Shown piece after piece: positions 1 through 10,059 of a DNA stretch of 58,238 nt. The stretch spans positions 1 through 58,238 of the forward strand of contig CAYMKI010000004.1 of NCBI GenBank assembly GCA_964390695.1, written 5' to 3'. Position 1 is the stretch's first letter. Each line of letters starts with the position of its first letter. Origin of the DNA: CAWACC01 sp964390695 (GTDB lineage: Bacteria > Chlamydiota > Chlamydiia > Chlamydiales > Parachlamydiaceae). The notes beneath the pieces are model-generated. The model was not told the origin of the DNA. It ran no database searches and was given only the letters and a program-made list of their open reading frames with translations. Both the position numbers and the translations under genes were made by a program.

Positions 1-339
1 ATATAGAGGGGGTAATAAAATTCCTAAAGCTAAAGAGGTAACAATTCCAAGAATGCCTCCTATTAAGCAAGCTATAAAAGCCTTCTGCGACTGATTTTGG
101 AGATTCTGCCAAACCTTGATGCTTGCGCTACGAATTTTATCCGAAAGCGTAGTAAACTTATAAGCATTATCAACGTGAATGGTTTTATAAGAGTCGTTTT
201 GCAAATCTTTTGTAATTGTTCCTTTAGCAGTATTTACGTCGGCATACTTTTGTATACCCGAATCAGCGGGATGACTGCTTCGACAGAAACCAACCTGTTC
301 ACCACCAAGGCCTCTAAACATAAAATTGACAAAACTCAT
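1..339 (-). CDS. Hypothetical membrane protein, N-terminal part (cut by window edge)
   Basis: An uninterrupted minus-strand frame of 113 codons starts at ATG 339-337 and runs off the left edge. A GAGGAG Shine-Dalgarno lies just upstream at about 342-347. The N-terminal ~85 residues are soluble (start MSFVNFMFRGLGG); the last ~25 visible residues are strongly hydrophobic (CLIGGILGIVTSLALGILL) and form a likely membrane helix. The opposite-strand frame at 97-366 is its shadow. I recognise no family. Location just downstream of a giant-protein gene on the same strand is noted, but about 130 bases separate them, so shared transcription is uncertain. Confidence 0.6.
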   Translation of the reverse strand, partial: MSFVNFMFRGLGGEQVGFCRSSHPADSGIQKYADVNTAKGTITKDLQNDSYKTIHVDNAYKFTTLSDKIRSASIKVWQNLQNQSQKAFIACLIGGILGIVTSLALGILLPPLY

Positions 340-468
340 AGACTCCTCAATACAATATATTGTTAATAATAACTATCATGGGGATAGCTTATGCATTACG
401 CACAAGCCATTCCCTATACTTCGTAAAAGATGATACTCTAGACTAAGTTGGTGACTTAGCCACCTGCT

Positions 469-3400
469 CTAAGCCAAAACAGGGTTTTCCTGTTTTGGCT
501 GTATTACAGGCTTCTTCTTTTGGGTCTTCTGATGCTTCTTCAAATTTTCCATTAAAGCATCCGCCTCGTGTAAAGCTAAGTTGGCGTGGATGGCAGGCTC
601 TACCCATACTTTACGGTTAATCTCTGCATCCCTTCTCACAGCTTTCTCGAGATAAAGCCTCCAGACAATCAAGAAAGGAATCTTCAATATCCATTTCACC
701 ACAGTACCGATAATGGTAAAGCATATCGTGCGTAAAACAAACCCTAACTCTTTCTTGATTTTTTCGTTTTTGACAAGACCTAAGAGTTTTTGAATCCATC
801 CTTCGACCTTCATTTTAATTGAGTGGAAGAACAACTTTACGACATTTTTGACCAAATGCACAGCCTCATCCTGCACCTTTCCAGGCACTTCTTTGGCTTC
901 TGCTGCGATTTTGTTCTTAGCTACATCTAATTCTAGCTGACTTTCCGGCATCTTTTCTTTAGGCAGGCTTTCAGCGCCGCTGATCAAGGCTTGTTCGATC
1001 ATAGCAGACACAGGCATTTCATCCAAAGACTCACGGACNNNNNNNNNNGCATTAAAGCGCGCTGCAAAATTGATCAAACCACCTTGAAGTGTATTTGGAA
1101 AGGCTCCAGATAGCGACTTCAACAATTGCAGGCATTGCTCTTGGTTTCGCTTCATTTCATCCGGAGAAAGCTTGATGTTTTTGACATCTTTGGCTTTTTG
1201 AGTGGAAGGTGATGTTTCAGCCAGTACAAACTCCATTTTTTTGTTGATGGTCTGCATTAAACTCAAGAGATAGTCATTGAGTTTCTGCTGCGTCAGGAAG
1301 TTATCGCAAATAGTCTTTATCATTTCAGATCCGAGATCCCCATTGAGCTGCTCCCAAATTTGCTTTTTGACACTCAAGGAAGGCCCTGGCAAATCCTCAG
1401 GCTTAGTAAAGTTGCACATCTCAAGCAGATACTTGGCGAGTTTTCTGTAGGTGCCCTGCATGAGTTTACCTTCGATCTTCTTCTGCTGAGCTGTTATTTG
1501 ATCTTGAATTGCCTTGATGTCCTCTTGCAGCCTTGCTATTTTTTCGGCATTTACAGTCGGTTGAAGATTAAACTTTACTAGCTGTTCTTGATAATGCTCG
1601 TTTTTGGATTTCAAGTCATGCAACTCTTTTAACATCTCCGCACCTGGCATATCCGGATGCAGCTGAGCACCCATTTTCGCCTGCATGGTCACAGCATCCA
1701 CGTCGAACATATAAGCCTTTTTACCTTCTTGAGTGATGGCATTGACGGCTTTTAGATGCTCAGTGAAGATGTTTAACAACTTGATAGAGAAATTGTAGGT
1801 GAAATTGGGATCTTGACTTTCTATCGCTTTGATATTTCCGGTAAAATTATCGAAAATCTGCATCATGACGGCTTCTAAATCTTGACCTACGACAGAAAAC
1901 AAAGCTTCGTTTACACCTTTATCTCGGCTTTTAGCGATTTTTTTCAGGTTGTTTTCTACAAACCACGTTTCGATAGCTTTTTTGTTATGATCGATGTAGT
2001 TAGCGATGGATTTTCCTTTTTCCCCTTGACCATACAGCTTATCGACCAACTTCTGCAATCCAGCCTCAATACCGGGTGTATTAAATACCATCAGATTTTT
2101 TAGTTTGTCCAAGGTATATCCGGCGTATTTTTTAGCGGCTTTAATAACAGGGGCGCTGAGCCTATGTTCATGGACAGCTTTTTCTTCTCCGGGTTTAGCC
2201 ATTTCTAAGTAGGCTTCTGCCATCATGCCGGCTACGGCCTGCTTGCCGAATTTATCCCAAAGCGTATCGGCGTAAGGCACAGGCACATCTTCGGCAATGT
2301 TGATATCCAGAGCCTCTTTTTTGAAAGCCTCATCCAAGATTTGTACACATACCACATTTAATTTTTTGAGGATGCTCTCATCATTTTCTTTAGCCTTTGC
2401 TTCAAACTTGATCTGCGCAGCTGATAAGCGTTTATTTTTGTCGTTCTTACCCGCTTTAAGCTTTCTTTCCAAGAGTTTAGGGTCATCTTTAAAGTTATGA
2501 CGGAGCGTAGCTTTTGCATTCCTCCACTCGTCTTTAATGATTTTCCTTTGAAGTTCATGCCCTTTTTGAATTTCGACTTTAGCTGCCAAGTGAATTTCCA
2601 TAATAGGTTTAAGCAGAGGGCGATGTTCGTTGATGGCGTTCAGCAAGATAATCACAATATTAGCAGGAAGGTGCGTCAAATTGGTTTCATCTTTAGCTGA
2701 TTGTAGAGGAAGGTTGCGCCTTCTTCCTAGCTGAACCAGTTTATTGAGAACCACCTCTGCAACCTTACTGGGAATCTCATCCAATAAGTCGCCGGCTTGA
2801 CGGCTGCCTACAAGTTTCTCGATAGACTCTATTCCCCACTGAACGAGAACAGGTGACACTTCTTCCGAAGCAATTCCCATCGCCTTTAAAATCTGCATCA
2901 GCGTATCTTTGGCAAACTTGTGCGGTTCAGTAATTTCTTCAGCGGGCAGTCTTTGGATATACTTATTGACTTCATTGCGTACAGTCTCTCCTAGCACTCC
3001 TAAAAGATTATTAACCTGCCTAGCTTCCTCGGTCTGAATGACTTGAGACTTGCGTAAGCTGGATAAATCTATAGACTGATCCATCTGCTGGGAAGCTCCC
3101 AAACTAGAAGAGGCTGCCTGAGGTTTATCCTCCTTCGCTACAGCGGCTTTATCTTGACCTACTTTAGCTTTAAACGCTTGAGGATTCAAGACATACTCAA
3201 GGGCTACTTGCTTATCCTGTTGATAAAATTTCACTGTCTTCAAATACATGTCGGTAATAAAATCAGCCACAGCAGCCTTGCCGAAATTCTCCCAAATTTC
3301 ATCGACAAAAAGCACCTGAATATCATCTTTGGGAGATATTTTCAGGTTGTTGAAAAGGTTATCGACGATTTTTTCCGAGTTATGGCGCAAACATTCTATC

Positions 3401-6400
3401 AGCTGTTCATGGCTCATCTGCGAATCTTTACTCATAGCCGCTGCATAGGCTGCGTTGAAATCTTGACGGGCCTGGGCAATATGATCGAGGAAGACTAAGG
3501 CTATGTTAGCAGCCAGATGGCCAGGATGAGCGGCTTTGACCTCTCCCATAGGCGTCAAACCGGCCAGTTGCACCAGCTTTTTGTAGATAACATCTTTCAC
3601 CAGCTGGGGAGTTTGATCCATCAAGTCGCGGATCTGTTTATCGTCCAGAGTCTGTTTAAGGAGTTGAGCTATCCAGTTTTTGAATATGGTGCATCCTTTC
3701 GGCTCATTCAGATGAAGAGTTTTGATTAGCCCCTTGATGACCTTGTCAGCGATCGAATCGGCAAACAAAGTGGTGTTGTTGTTTTTACTTGGAACGATCC
3801 CTGTTGTCTTATGGATAGTTTGTTGGATTTGGTTGCCAATAAACTCTATGCCCTTATCCAAATCGTGGCGAATATCTTGCTTTTCTTGTTCCTGCAGGTC
3901 CTTGTCCTTTAACAAATCGTCCCATTCTTGCTTCTGTTGAGCGCGGCTATACTCTATCTTTGCAGTATTCAGATGAGAGGCAATAACCATCTCTTCAATA
4001 GCTGCCAATCCCGTGCTTTCCCACATATCTTTCAACAAGGGAATTTCTGGTGGAAGATCTGTTTTAGGATCAAATTTGAAGATATCGAGAAGTTCGGTGA
4101 CTAGGGACTTAGCTTCTTTCTTAAATTCAGCGTCCTCATGAAGCTGCTTTAAAATGACCTTATCTTGCTCATGACCTTTTGTATAGTCATAGTGCGTTTG
4201 TTTCAGCACCGTATAGATTTTGGCTTTTAAGACAGGTCCCTTGCTTTGCAATAAATTGAGAACTGATTTGATGAGGTAAGATGGAATTTGGTTAACATTT
4301 AAGACTTTTTCCTTAGCATCACCTTTACCCGAGGGCTGTGACAATAACACCATTTTCTTTAACAAAATTCCCTTTATCCACTCAGGAATATTGCTTAGCA
4401 GCTTTAAGACTTCGTCATCTTCCAGAATCAGTTGCAGTGATTGTTTAAACCAAGCGTTAAACTCTTCTGTAAGTGTAATGTTCCATTCCTTACATTTGCC
4501 TTCGAATTTCTCCAAAATCTCAGCCGCTAGTTTTTGGCTGTTGTGTTTGCATACCGCATGATAAACCACCAGAGGTGTAATCTCATTTACTGAAACTTTA
4601 TCTAGAATCAATATTTCGCAAGCATCTGGTTTTTTGCCTTTTTCTTTGCGGATCAAGACAATGTTTCCGCTGTCTACCCTTGGAATCCATTCTCCCTCTT
4701 TTTTAGCCTCCCATCTTTCTTCGAACGGAGCGCTTAAATCTATAAGCTGGTTACCCGCTGCGGCATTGGGAGCTTTGGCTCCTTTCAATCTTTTTATCAC
4801 CGCATCGTTTACAGATTCTCCGACAAATGCAAACAATGACTCATAAATGCGCTGTAACGAGGCAGCGTCGGCATCAGAAAGAGATTTATCGCTAGCCTTA
4901 ATACGCTGTCTGAACTCCTCCGGTACAGACGAGAGGTTGTCTTTCCCTTGAGTTATACCTAGACAGTAATCGAAGCATCGGTCGACGATGCTTTGTTTTA
5001 CAGCTTCCAAGATCATCGGATTAAAATAGGCCAAACCAAATCCTTCAGGTTTGTTCAGGCCGGTTTTAGTCAAGATTTCGTCAGCAAAACCGTTAAAGAG
5101 AGTAGATTTTTTTCTAAATAGGGCTTTTTTACCTTCATCATCGATCTGCTTGTATTCGTTAATTACGAGGTCTACCTGAACGTGCTTGTCTTTAATATGT
5201 TTTTTGAAGCTTTCCAGAAGGGTTTTTATCGTTACATGAAGAAAAGCATTCCCTCCTTGGCCCTGAGACAGGTGACCGATCATATAATCCAAACGAGAGC
5301 TTACAAAATCCTTGAGATGGGACCACAAGACCTCGTCTTTAGTTATAACGGCAAAAAGATCTCGCAGCCAAGCTTGGTCCAAAGTACTCAAGCCACTGTC
5401 TTTAAGCATCACAGCCAGCATTTCCAACTTATCTTTGGGTTCAACAACGATGGCTTTAATTTGATTCGTAGCGATATCAGCCAATTTATCGGTAGCAAAG
5501 AGCGAACTTGCCTTATTCGATGCGTGAGTCGACGAATTTGAAGTATGAGCTAAAGCAATTTCCGCTGGATGCTCTGTCTCGGGTTTTGACACCCAAGCAC
5601 TCGAATAAAAGTCTAGAAGCACCGAAGGCAAAAGCCCATCCATCAAACTTGACCACAAGGTGCTCTGTAAAAAGAAAGGCACCGGCATCTTTGTATGCTT
5701 GTCAAATCCGATATCTTTAAATATTTCTTTAGAGATAGCTTTAAAGGGAGCTATGATTTCATCATACTCTGTTTGCAGTGGCGTAGTGTTTTCGAGTCGG
5801 ACTTTCAAACGTGTAGATTTCTGCTCTAGAATATGAATCAACACATTCCAGGCTCTTGTCCCTCCTTCGGCTGTAGTCAGCACTTCAGGCTTTAAGCTGG
5901 CAAGCCCATGCAGTTCAAGGTGATATTTTTTGAGGGTGTGGAGGTGTTTTTCTAGCTCCCCTATACGACTCCGCACTTTCATGGTATGAACAGACTCATA
6001 ACCGGAAGATTTATCTTGAGCTGCATCGATGTCATGCCTAATTTCAAGCCACTTGGTCAGCTTGTCGATTTCTCTCTGTGTGGTAATTATCTCCCTTCGT
6101 GAGATTTCATCATTTGCCTTTATCGCCTTAAACAGTTTATCTTTTTGTTCGGCGTCAAAATTTTTAACGGCCTCTTTTTTCAAAAGCTCAATTTTTTCAT
6201 CCAGATCATCCGCTTCAGCTACCAAGGCCGACTGTTGTTGTTCCTGTTCAAGACGCTGCCGTTTTTGCATGATCATATCTTGAATTAAGCTAAAATAGCG
6301 CTTACCTTCCGTCGAATTCTGAGATGAATGCAATTTTTCTAAATGGGAGAGGATCTGGCCGATTTCTTCATATTCGGCTTTATACATCTGTTGCATATCT

Positions 6401-9400
6401 GCTGTTAAAAGCATATTATCTAGTAGATGCCTGAGACCCTCAGCCTCTTGAGATAAATCCATTTGCAGAGATTGAATATCGCGATCAAAGGCTTCTGTGC
6501 CTTTATGGAAAATAAGAACCGAGGTTCTATCTAGAAGTTTTTCTATCCTAGCTTGTTGAGCCTGTACTGTATCGGATGGAATCGCATGAGCCCTATGCAG
6601 GTCAAGGCACTTCTTTCTTCTCTCCACTGAGAGCTTCTCTATATCATTCAACAACGCGGCATAATAGGCCACGTCATAATCAGCCATTGCACTTTGGCCG
6701 GTCAGGGCGTTGATGCGGCCCTCTATCAGCTTCAACTCACCGCTTCTAAGTGCTTTTTCTCCATCGAGACGGGCTTTTTCTTGCGGATAAGCTGAATTAG
6801 AATCGACAAGGCTGTTTAATTGACGTTCAATTTTTTCCAACTCTGCAAGTTTAGCCTGTTTTTCAACAAGCAATGATTCTGCAGCCTGTGGAATATGCAG
6901 GTTCTGGTTGAAATCGATTCGTTGCTTCAACAACTCGCTAGAGGTCATACCATCTGACAACAACCGCTTTTGCAGATTCGGGACTAAGGCTTTCTGTGGG
7001 TCTGACAGTCGAGAGACTATCTCGACGGCCGCTTTTTTCAGATATACTAATTCCTGATCTATATCTTTGAGTTGTTGCACTTTGCCTTTATACTCAACGA
7101 TAGCTTCTTTAAGCTTTGGATCCATTTTCTGACTTTGCACCAAGGACTGCAACTGCAACAAAGCTTTAATCACAGGGTCTTTAGCTTCACCTTTGTATTC
7201 TGCCGCAAGCCTATTCAAACTTTGGGCGGTCAAATGGGAAATAAACTGCTGAATCCTGTTCCAAAGTACCTGCATCGCAGGATTCGACGGAGTGAACACC
7301 CTGCTGTATTCATAACCTAATAAAGCTTCAGCATTAGAGTCCAGCTGCGATAATGTCAGAAGCTGGTTGGTTTTTGATGCGAGCATCGAGCTGTTTTCAC
7401 TCAAGAAATTTTTGATAGAGGGAGTAGCCTTAGCCATCAATTCATCAGCAACATGAGCTGACTTTGAGGCAGGATCAACGGCATCAGACACAAAGGTATC
7501 AGTATATATCCTGGCCAATAAGTCTGGCAAAACTTTATCGGCCAATAAAGTTTTAAGGGAGTCTTTGATAAGTTCCGGAGCTGGGACCTGTTGAAGATTA
7601 TTCCATCCGCCTTCATTTAAAATAGCATGAGCTGCTTTCTTAAAGAGTTCCGTACGTGCATTCGTTAAATTTAGCAGAGCTTGTTTCTTAGCTGCTACAC
7701 ACTCTTCAGTGCCCTCCGGCAAAGACAATGCTGCTAAATATGATTTTTTCCAAGCAGTTAACCACGGTATCACCGTATCTCCATTTATATTCTTCATGCA
7801 GATATTCAGAAGATACGGGATCGAATCGCCCAACAAGTCGACTTTTTCTCCAGGTCGCTGCTTTATGGCTAAGTTCGCTAACAAGCTGATCACAGCCTGG
7901 CGGATATACGCCTGCAAAAAGGGCTCCAGTTGAAGCATGGTGTTAGAGTACACAAATTGCCTGATAGGATCCGCAAAAAATTTGTCGTCAGCTTGGAATT
8001 TACCTAAGAGGATGTTATTGACAGAAGACAAGGCGAGCTTTCCAATCTCGCTATCAGGATCTGTCAAAGACCCTTGAATTATTGGCAAAATGCTCGCCAC
8101 CAAACTTTCTACCATCTTCGCAGTTTCATCATACCGCAAAATTTTATCGGCAAAGGCAGGTCTTTGATTTTGCACAACAATTACATCTCTATAGAACTGG
8201 AAAACAAAACCTGTCAGGAATTTTCTTAAACCCTGCTCTGTTTTTATAGCGGGTGACATCTCGTCGGTACCCACTCGATTTTGAATAAAGCCCAATAACC
8301 CCTCAAACTTGTGAGGCAGAATCGCCATTAACCCCTTTGCATCGACACCTAATTCGGACATGAGAGTGTCGACGAGAGGTTGAAAACTGGCTTGCATATT
8401 AGCTTCAGCTTTCTCAAGTTTAGCTGCGTATTCGGGTTCTCCAGGCTTATATGTCTTTTCAATCTCGGCTTTGCTTTGACAGTAAACGTTATAATCTTTC
8501 TCCCATTTGAGGCCGGAGTCATTGGCAAATTTAAGTGTAGTTGACAGCAACTTCTCTAAAATGCTGCTGAGAATATGCTGATTGCCGTTGGGCGCTCCTT
8601 GGCAGGCATGGGCGAAAATATGCATTAAAACAAGCTGGCTGTACTCACCCACAAAGTTAACGGCTTCTACGCCGGCGGCATCTTTTTCATCTCCTAGTGC
8701 ACCAGTGAATATTTTTGTCATCTTCGGCAGCAGGCGTTTTAAGGGATCTTCTTCTTTTATAGTTTGTGACGATACCCCGTCTTTTTCAGTAGCAGACAAA
8801 CGCTTAAATAATACATTGAATTGGGAGGTTAACATCTTGACAAGCTCCACCAATGTGGACCCATTTTTCATATCAAAATTCTGCAGCACATCTAGGTTTG
8901 CTTGATAGTTATTTTTGGCTTCAATAGTTTTATTAGATAGCGCAGTGATGGCGTCGGTTAGTAAGCTGCTTAGAGAGTGAAATATCGTCTTTTGCTTCGC
9001 GAACAAAGACACTTTATTAATGTTAGCAGGGATAATAATGCTGTCCGATCCTCCAGAAAATAATACTTTGAGCAATGTGTCGCCGGTCTGTTTAGCTAAT
9101 TTAATTTTGCCCTTTTCGTAATCGTCATTTATTTGCTGCTGTTTCTCGGATTTTTTTTGTGGAGAAAGACGTTCCGCCTCTAATCGATTGAGCTGATCTT
9201 TCCTATTTTGATCTAACTTTAACAATTCTTGATCATAAAGTTGACGCACGTCTTTAGTTAGCTCTTCAATAACCTTGATCACCAGGTCTTCAGCGGATGT
9301 GGATTGATCCCATGTTTGAATTTTGGAAAGATATCTTTCCAGAATATTCAAAATATTCACTTCCAGAATAGCCCTAACAAGCTCTGAACTATCTTCATTG

Positions 9401-9936
9401 CTATCTGTCTCTTGCAATCCTGATTTGACAACATCCTTCAGGCTAGTTGCGAGAGCCTCCACAATTTTTTGCAATCCGGCATATTGCTCATCGTTTAGCG
9501 ATTTTTGATTTTGCCCTTTGACGTTTTTCAATTTTTCATTAAACAACCGCGTCGTTTCTCGCGTGGATTCGTCTGCAGTTCCAATAGCCCATTTGGCCAC
9601 TTTAACGAAAAATCCAGGGGCTTGAGCTTCTTGAGGCTGAGGGGCTGGTGTTTCTGCTTTCGAGCTGGCTGGAGCGGAATTAGCTGCTGTTGTCAACGGA
9701 ATTGCTGGGGCGAGTGAGGCTGCAGGTGTCGGCTGAGCCGGTGCTGGATTTGCTGCAGGAGGCTGTGGATTGTTGTTCGGTCTACTAAAAAAACCTGTTA
9801 CTGTATTTGTTATTGTACTCCATACGTTCCCTCCGACATTTTCGGGTGGCTTGGATGTGCTTGTGGTAGGATTAGCCGGATTTGCTGTTGAAGTAGACGC
9901 GGACGAAGCTTTTTTGTCGGGATGAACAGGTTGCAT
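469..9936 (-). CDS. Giant 3155-residue repeat protein of unknown function
   Basis: Starts at ATG 9936 with a GAGG ribosome site. Residues ~1-115 are Pro/Ala/Ser/Thr-rich and probably disordered; the rest is predicted helical with long charged coiled-coil stretches (~1000-1370). At least five diverged copies of a ~50-residue motif centre on Trp1428, Trp1972, Trp2215, Trp2560 and Trp2861, with cores such as VPFFLQSTLW, IQVLFVDEIW and VPVPYADTLW, followed by a helix like FGKQAVAGMMAEAYL. The middle three are preceded by a second shared motif (KKMVLL, KKLVQL, NKLVQL). Near the C-terminus (~3060-3100) are two hydrophobic stretches. There is no obvious cleavable signal peptide or enzymatic motif. 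Ten Ns at 1039-1048 interrupt it, though the frame continues on both sides. Large size, repeats and membrane-like tail suggest a structural or secreted protein, which is inference only. Confidence 0.85.
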   Translation of the reverse strand: MQPVHPDKKASSASTSTANPANPTTSTSKPPENVGGNVWSTITNTVTGFFSRPNNNPQPPAANPAPAQPTPAASLAPAIPLTTAANSAPASSKAETPAPQPQEAQAPGFFVKVAKWAIGTADESTRETTRLFNEKLKNVKGQNQKSLNDEQYAGLQKIVEALATSLKDVVKSGLQETDSNEDSSELVRAILEVNILNILERYLSKIQTWDQSTSAEDLVIKVIEELTKDVRQLYDQELLKLDQNRKDQLNRLEAERLSPQKKSEKQQQINDDYEKGKIKLAKQTGDTLLKVLFSGGSDSIIIPANINKVSLFAKQKTIFHSLSSLLTDAITALSNKTIEAKNNYQANLDVLQNFDMKNGSTLVELVKMLTSQFNVLFKRLSATEKDGVSSQTIKEEDPLKRLLPKMTKIFTGALGDEKDAAGVEAVNFVGEYSQLVLMHIFAHACQGAPNGNQHILSSILEKLLSTTLKFANDSGLKWEKDYNVYCQSKAEIEKTYKPGEPEYAAKLEKAEANMQASFQPLVDTLMSELGVDAKGLMAILPHKFEGLLGFIQNRVGTDEMSPAIKTEQGLRKFLTGFVFQFYRDVIVVQNQRPAFADKILRYDETAKMVESLVASILPIIQGSLTDPDSEIGKLALSSVNNILLGKFQADDKFFADPIRQFVYSNTMLQLEPFLQAYIRQAVISLLANLAIKQRPGEKVDLLGDSIPYLLNICMKNINGDTVIPWLTAWKKSYLAALSLPEGTEECVAAKKQALLNLTNARTELFKKAAHAILNEGGWNNLQQVPAPELIKDSLKTLLADKVLPDLLARIYTDTFVSDAVDPASKSAHVADELMAKATPSIKNFLSENSSMLASKTNQLLTLSQLDSNAEALLGYEYSRVFTPSNPAMQVLWNRIQQFISHLTAQSLNRLAAEYKGEAKDPVIKALLQLQSLVQSQKMDPKLKEAIVEYKGKVQQLKDIDQELVYLKKAAVEIVSRLSDPQKALVPNLQKRLLSDGMTSSELLKQRIDFNQNLHIPQAAESLLVEKQAKLAELEKIERQLNSLVDSNSAYPQEKARLDGEKALRSGELKLIEGRINALTGQSAMADYDVAYYAALLNDIEKLSVERRKKCLDLHRAHAIPSDTVQAQQARIEKLLDRTSVLIFHKGTEAFDRDIQSLQMDLSQEAEGLRHLLDNMLLTADMQQMYKAEYEEIGQILSHLEKLHSSQNSTEGKRYFSLIQDMIMQKRQRLEQEQQQSALVAEADDLDEKIELLKKEAVKNFDAEQKDKLFKAIKANDEISRREIITTQREIDKLTKWLEIRHDIDAAQDKSSGYESVHTMKVRSRIGELEKHLHTLKKYHLELHGLASLKPEVLTTAEGGTRAWNVLIHILEQKSTRLKVRLENTTPLQTEYDEIIAPFKAISKEIFKDIGFDKHTKMPVPFFLQSTLWSSLMDGLLPSVLLDFYSSAWVSKPETEHPAEIALAHTSNSSTHASNKASSLFATDKLADIATNQIKAIVVEPKDKLEMLAVMLKDSGLSTLDQAWLRDLFAVITKDEVLWSHLKDFVSSRLDYMIGHLSQGQGGNAFLHVTIKTLLESFKKHIKDKHVQVDLVINEYKQIDDEGKKALFRKKSTLFNGFADEILTKTGLNKPEGFGLAYFNPMILEAVKQSIVDRCFDYCLGITQGKDNLSSVPEEFRQRIKASDKSLSDADAASLQRIYESLFAFVGESVNDAVIKRLKGAKAPNAAAGNQLIDLSAPFEERWEAKKEGEWIPRVDSGNIVLIRKEKGKKPDACEILILDKVSVNEITPLVVYHAVCKHNSQKLAAEILEKFEGKCKEWNITLTEEFNAWFKQSLQLILEDDEVLKLLSNIPEWIKGILLKKMVLLSQPSGKGDAKEKVLNVNQIPSYLIKSVLNLLQSKGPVLKAKIYTVLKQTHYDYTKGHEQDKVILKQLHEDAEFKKEAKSLVTELLDIFKFDPKTDLPPEIPLLKDMWESTGLAAIEEMVIASHLNTAKIEYSRAQQKQEWDDLLKDKDLQEQEKQDIRHDLDKGIEFIGNQIQQTIHKTTGIVPSKNNNTTLFADSIADKVIKGLIKTLHLNEPKGCTIFKNWIAQLLKQTLDDKQIRDLMDQTPQLVKDVIYKKLVQLAGLTPMGEVKAAHPGHLAANIALVFLDHIAQARQDFNAAYAAAMSKDSQMSHEQLIECLRHNSEKIVDNLFNNLKISPKDDIQVLFVDEIWENFGKAAVADFITDMYLKTVKFYQQDKQVALEYVLNPQAFKAKVGQDKAAVAKEDKPQAASSSLGASQQMDQSIDLSSLRKSQVIQTEEARQVNNLLGVLGETVRNEVNKYIQRLPAEEITEPHKFAKDTLMQILKAMGIASEEVSPVLVQWGIESIEKLVGSRQAGDLLDEIPSKVAEVVLNKLVQLGRRRNLPLQSAKDETNLTHLPANIVIILLNAINEHRPLLKPIMEIHLAAKVEIQKGHELQRKIIKDEWRNAKATLRHNFKDDPKLLERKLKAGKNDKNKRLSAAQIKFEAKAKENDESILKKLNVVCVQILDEAFKKEALDINIAEDVPVPYADTLWDKFGKQAVAGMMAEAYLEMAKPGEEKAVHEHRLSAPVIKAAKKYAGYTLDKLKNLMVFNTPGIEAGLQKLVDKLYGQGEKGKSIANYIDHNKKAIETWFVENNLKKIAKSRDKGVNEALFSVVGQDLEAVMMQIFDNFTGNIKAIESQDPNFTYNFSIKLLNIFTEHLKAVNAITQEGKKAYMFDVDAVTMQAKMGAQLHPDMPGAEMLKELHDLKSKNEHYQEQLVKFNLQPTVNAEKIARLQEDIKAIQDQITAQQKKIEGKLMQGTYRKLAKYLLEMCNFTKPEDLPGPSLSVKKQIWEQLNGDLGSEMIKTICDNFLTQQKLNDYLLSLMQTINKKMEFVLAETSPSTQKAKDVKNIKLSPDEMKRNQEQCLQLLKSLSGAFPNTLQGGLINFAARFNXXXXVRESLDEMPVSAMIEQALISGAESLPKEKMPESQLELDVAKNKIAAEAKEVPGKVQDEAVHLVKNVVKLFFHSIKMKVEGWIQKLLGLVKNEKIKKELGFVLRTICFTIIGTVVKWILKIPFLIVWRLYLEKAVRRDAEINRKVWVEPAIHANLALHEADALMENLKKHQKTQKKKPVIQPKQENPVLA
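472..500 (-). terminator. Perfect hairpin at the 3' end of the giant-protein gene
   Basis: A perfect 12-bp stem (472-483 with 489-500, five-base loop) occupies the last codons of the 3155-residue protein and ends directly before its TAG stop. No U-run follows in the direction of transcription, so this is either a 3'-end stabilising structure or a weak terminator. A second small palindrome (CTAAGT/ACTTAG) lies downstream at 442-458. Confidence 0.4.
1039..1048. other. Assembly gap of 10 Ns
   Basis: Ten unresolved bases lie inside the giant-protein gene (about residue 2963). The reading frame is open and plausible on both sides, so the true gap is probably close to 10 bases or another frame-preserving length. 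Confidence 0.95.
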
Positions 9937-9983
9937 AACACCTCAATTTTAATAAATTAAATTATTTTATTTCCATTACTCTT

Positions 9984-10013
9984 ATAATACCACACTTATA
10001 CAAATAAAATAAA
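9984..10013 (-). promoter_or_regulatory. Possible sigma-66/70-type promoter of the giant gene
   Basis: On the minus strand TTTATT (10013-10008) and TATTAT (9989-9984) are 18 bp apart, about 50 bases upstream of the ATG at 9936. The region is AT-rich, so the assignment is tentative. Confidence 0.3.
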
Positions 10014-10059
10014 GTTAATAATTAATTGACTTTATAAAGATTTTTTAATAAATTTTTAA

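Noticed and set aside
97..366. 89-codon plus-strand frame at the left edge
   Set aside because: Shadow of the minus-strand membrane protein that has a GAGGAG site and a coherent membrane helix.
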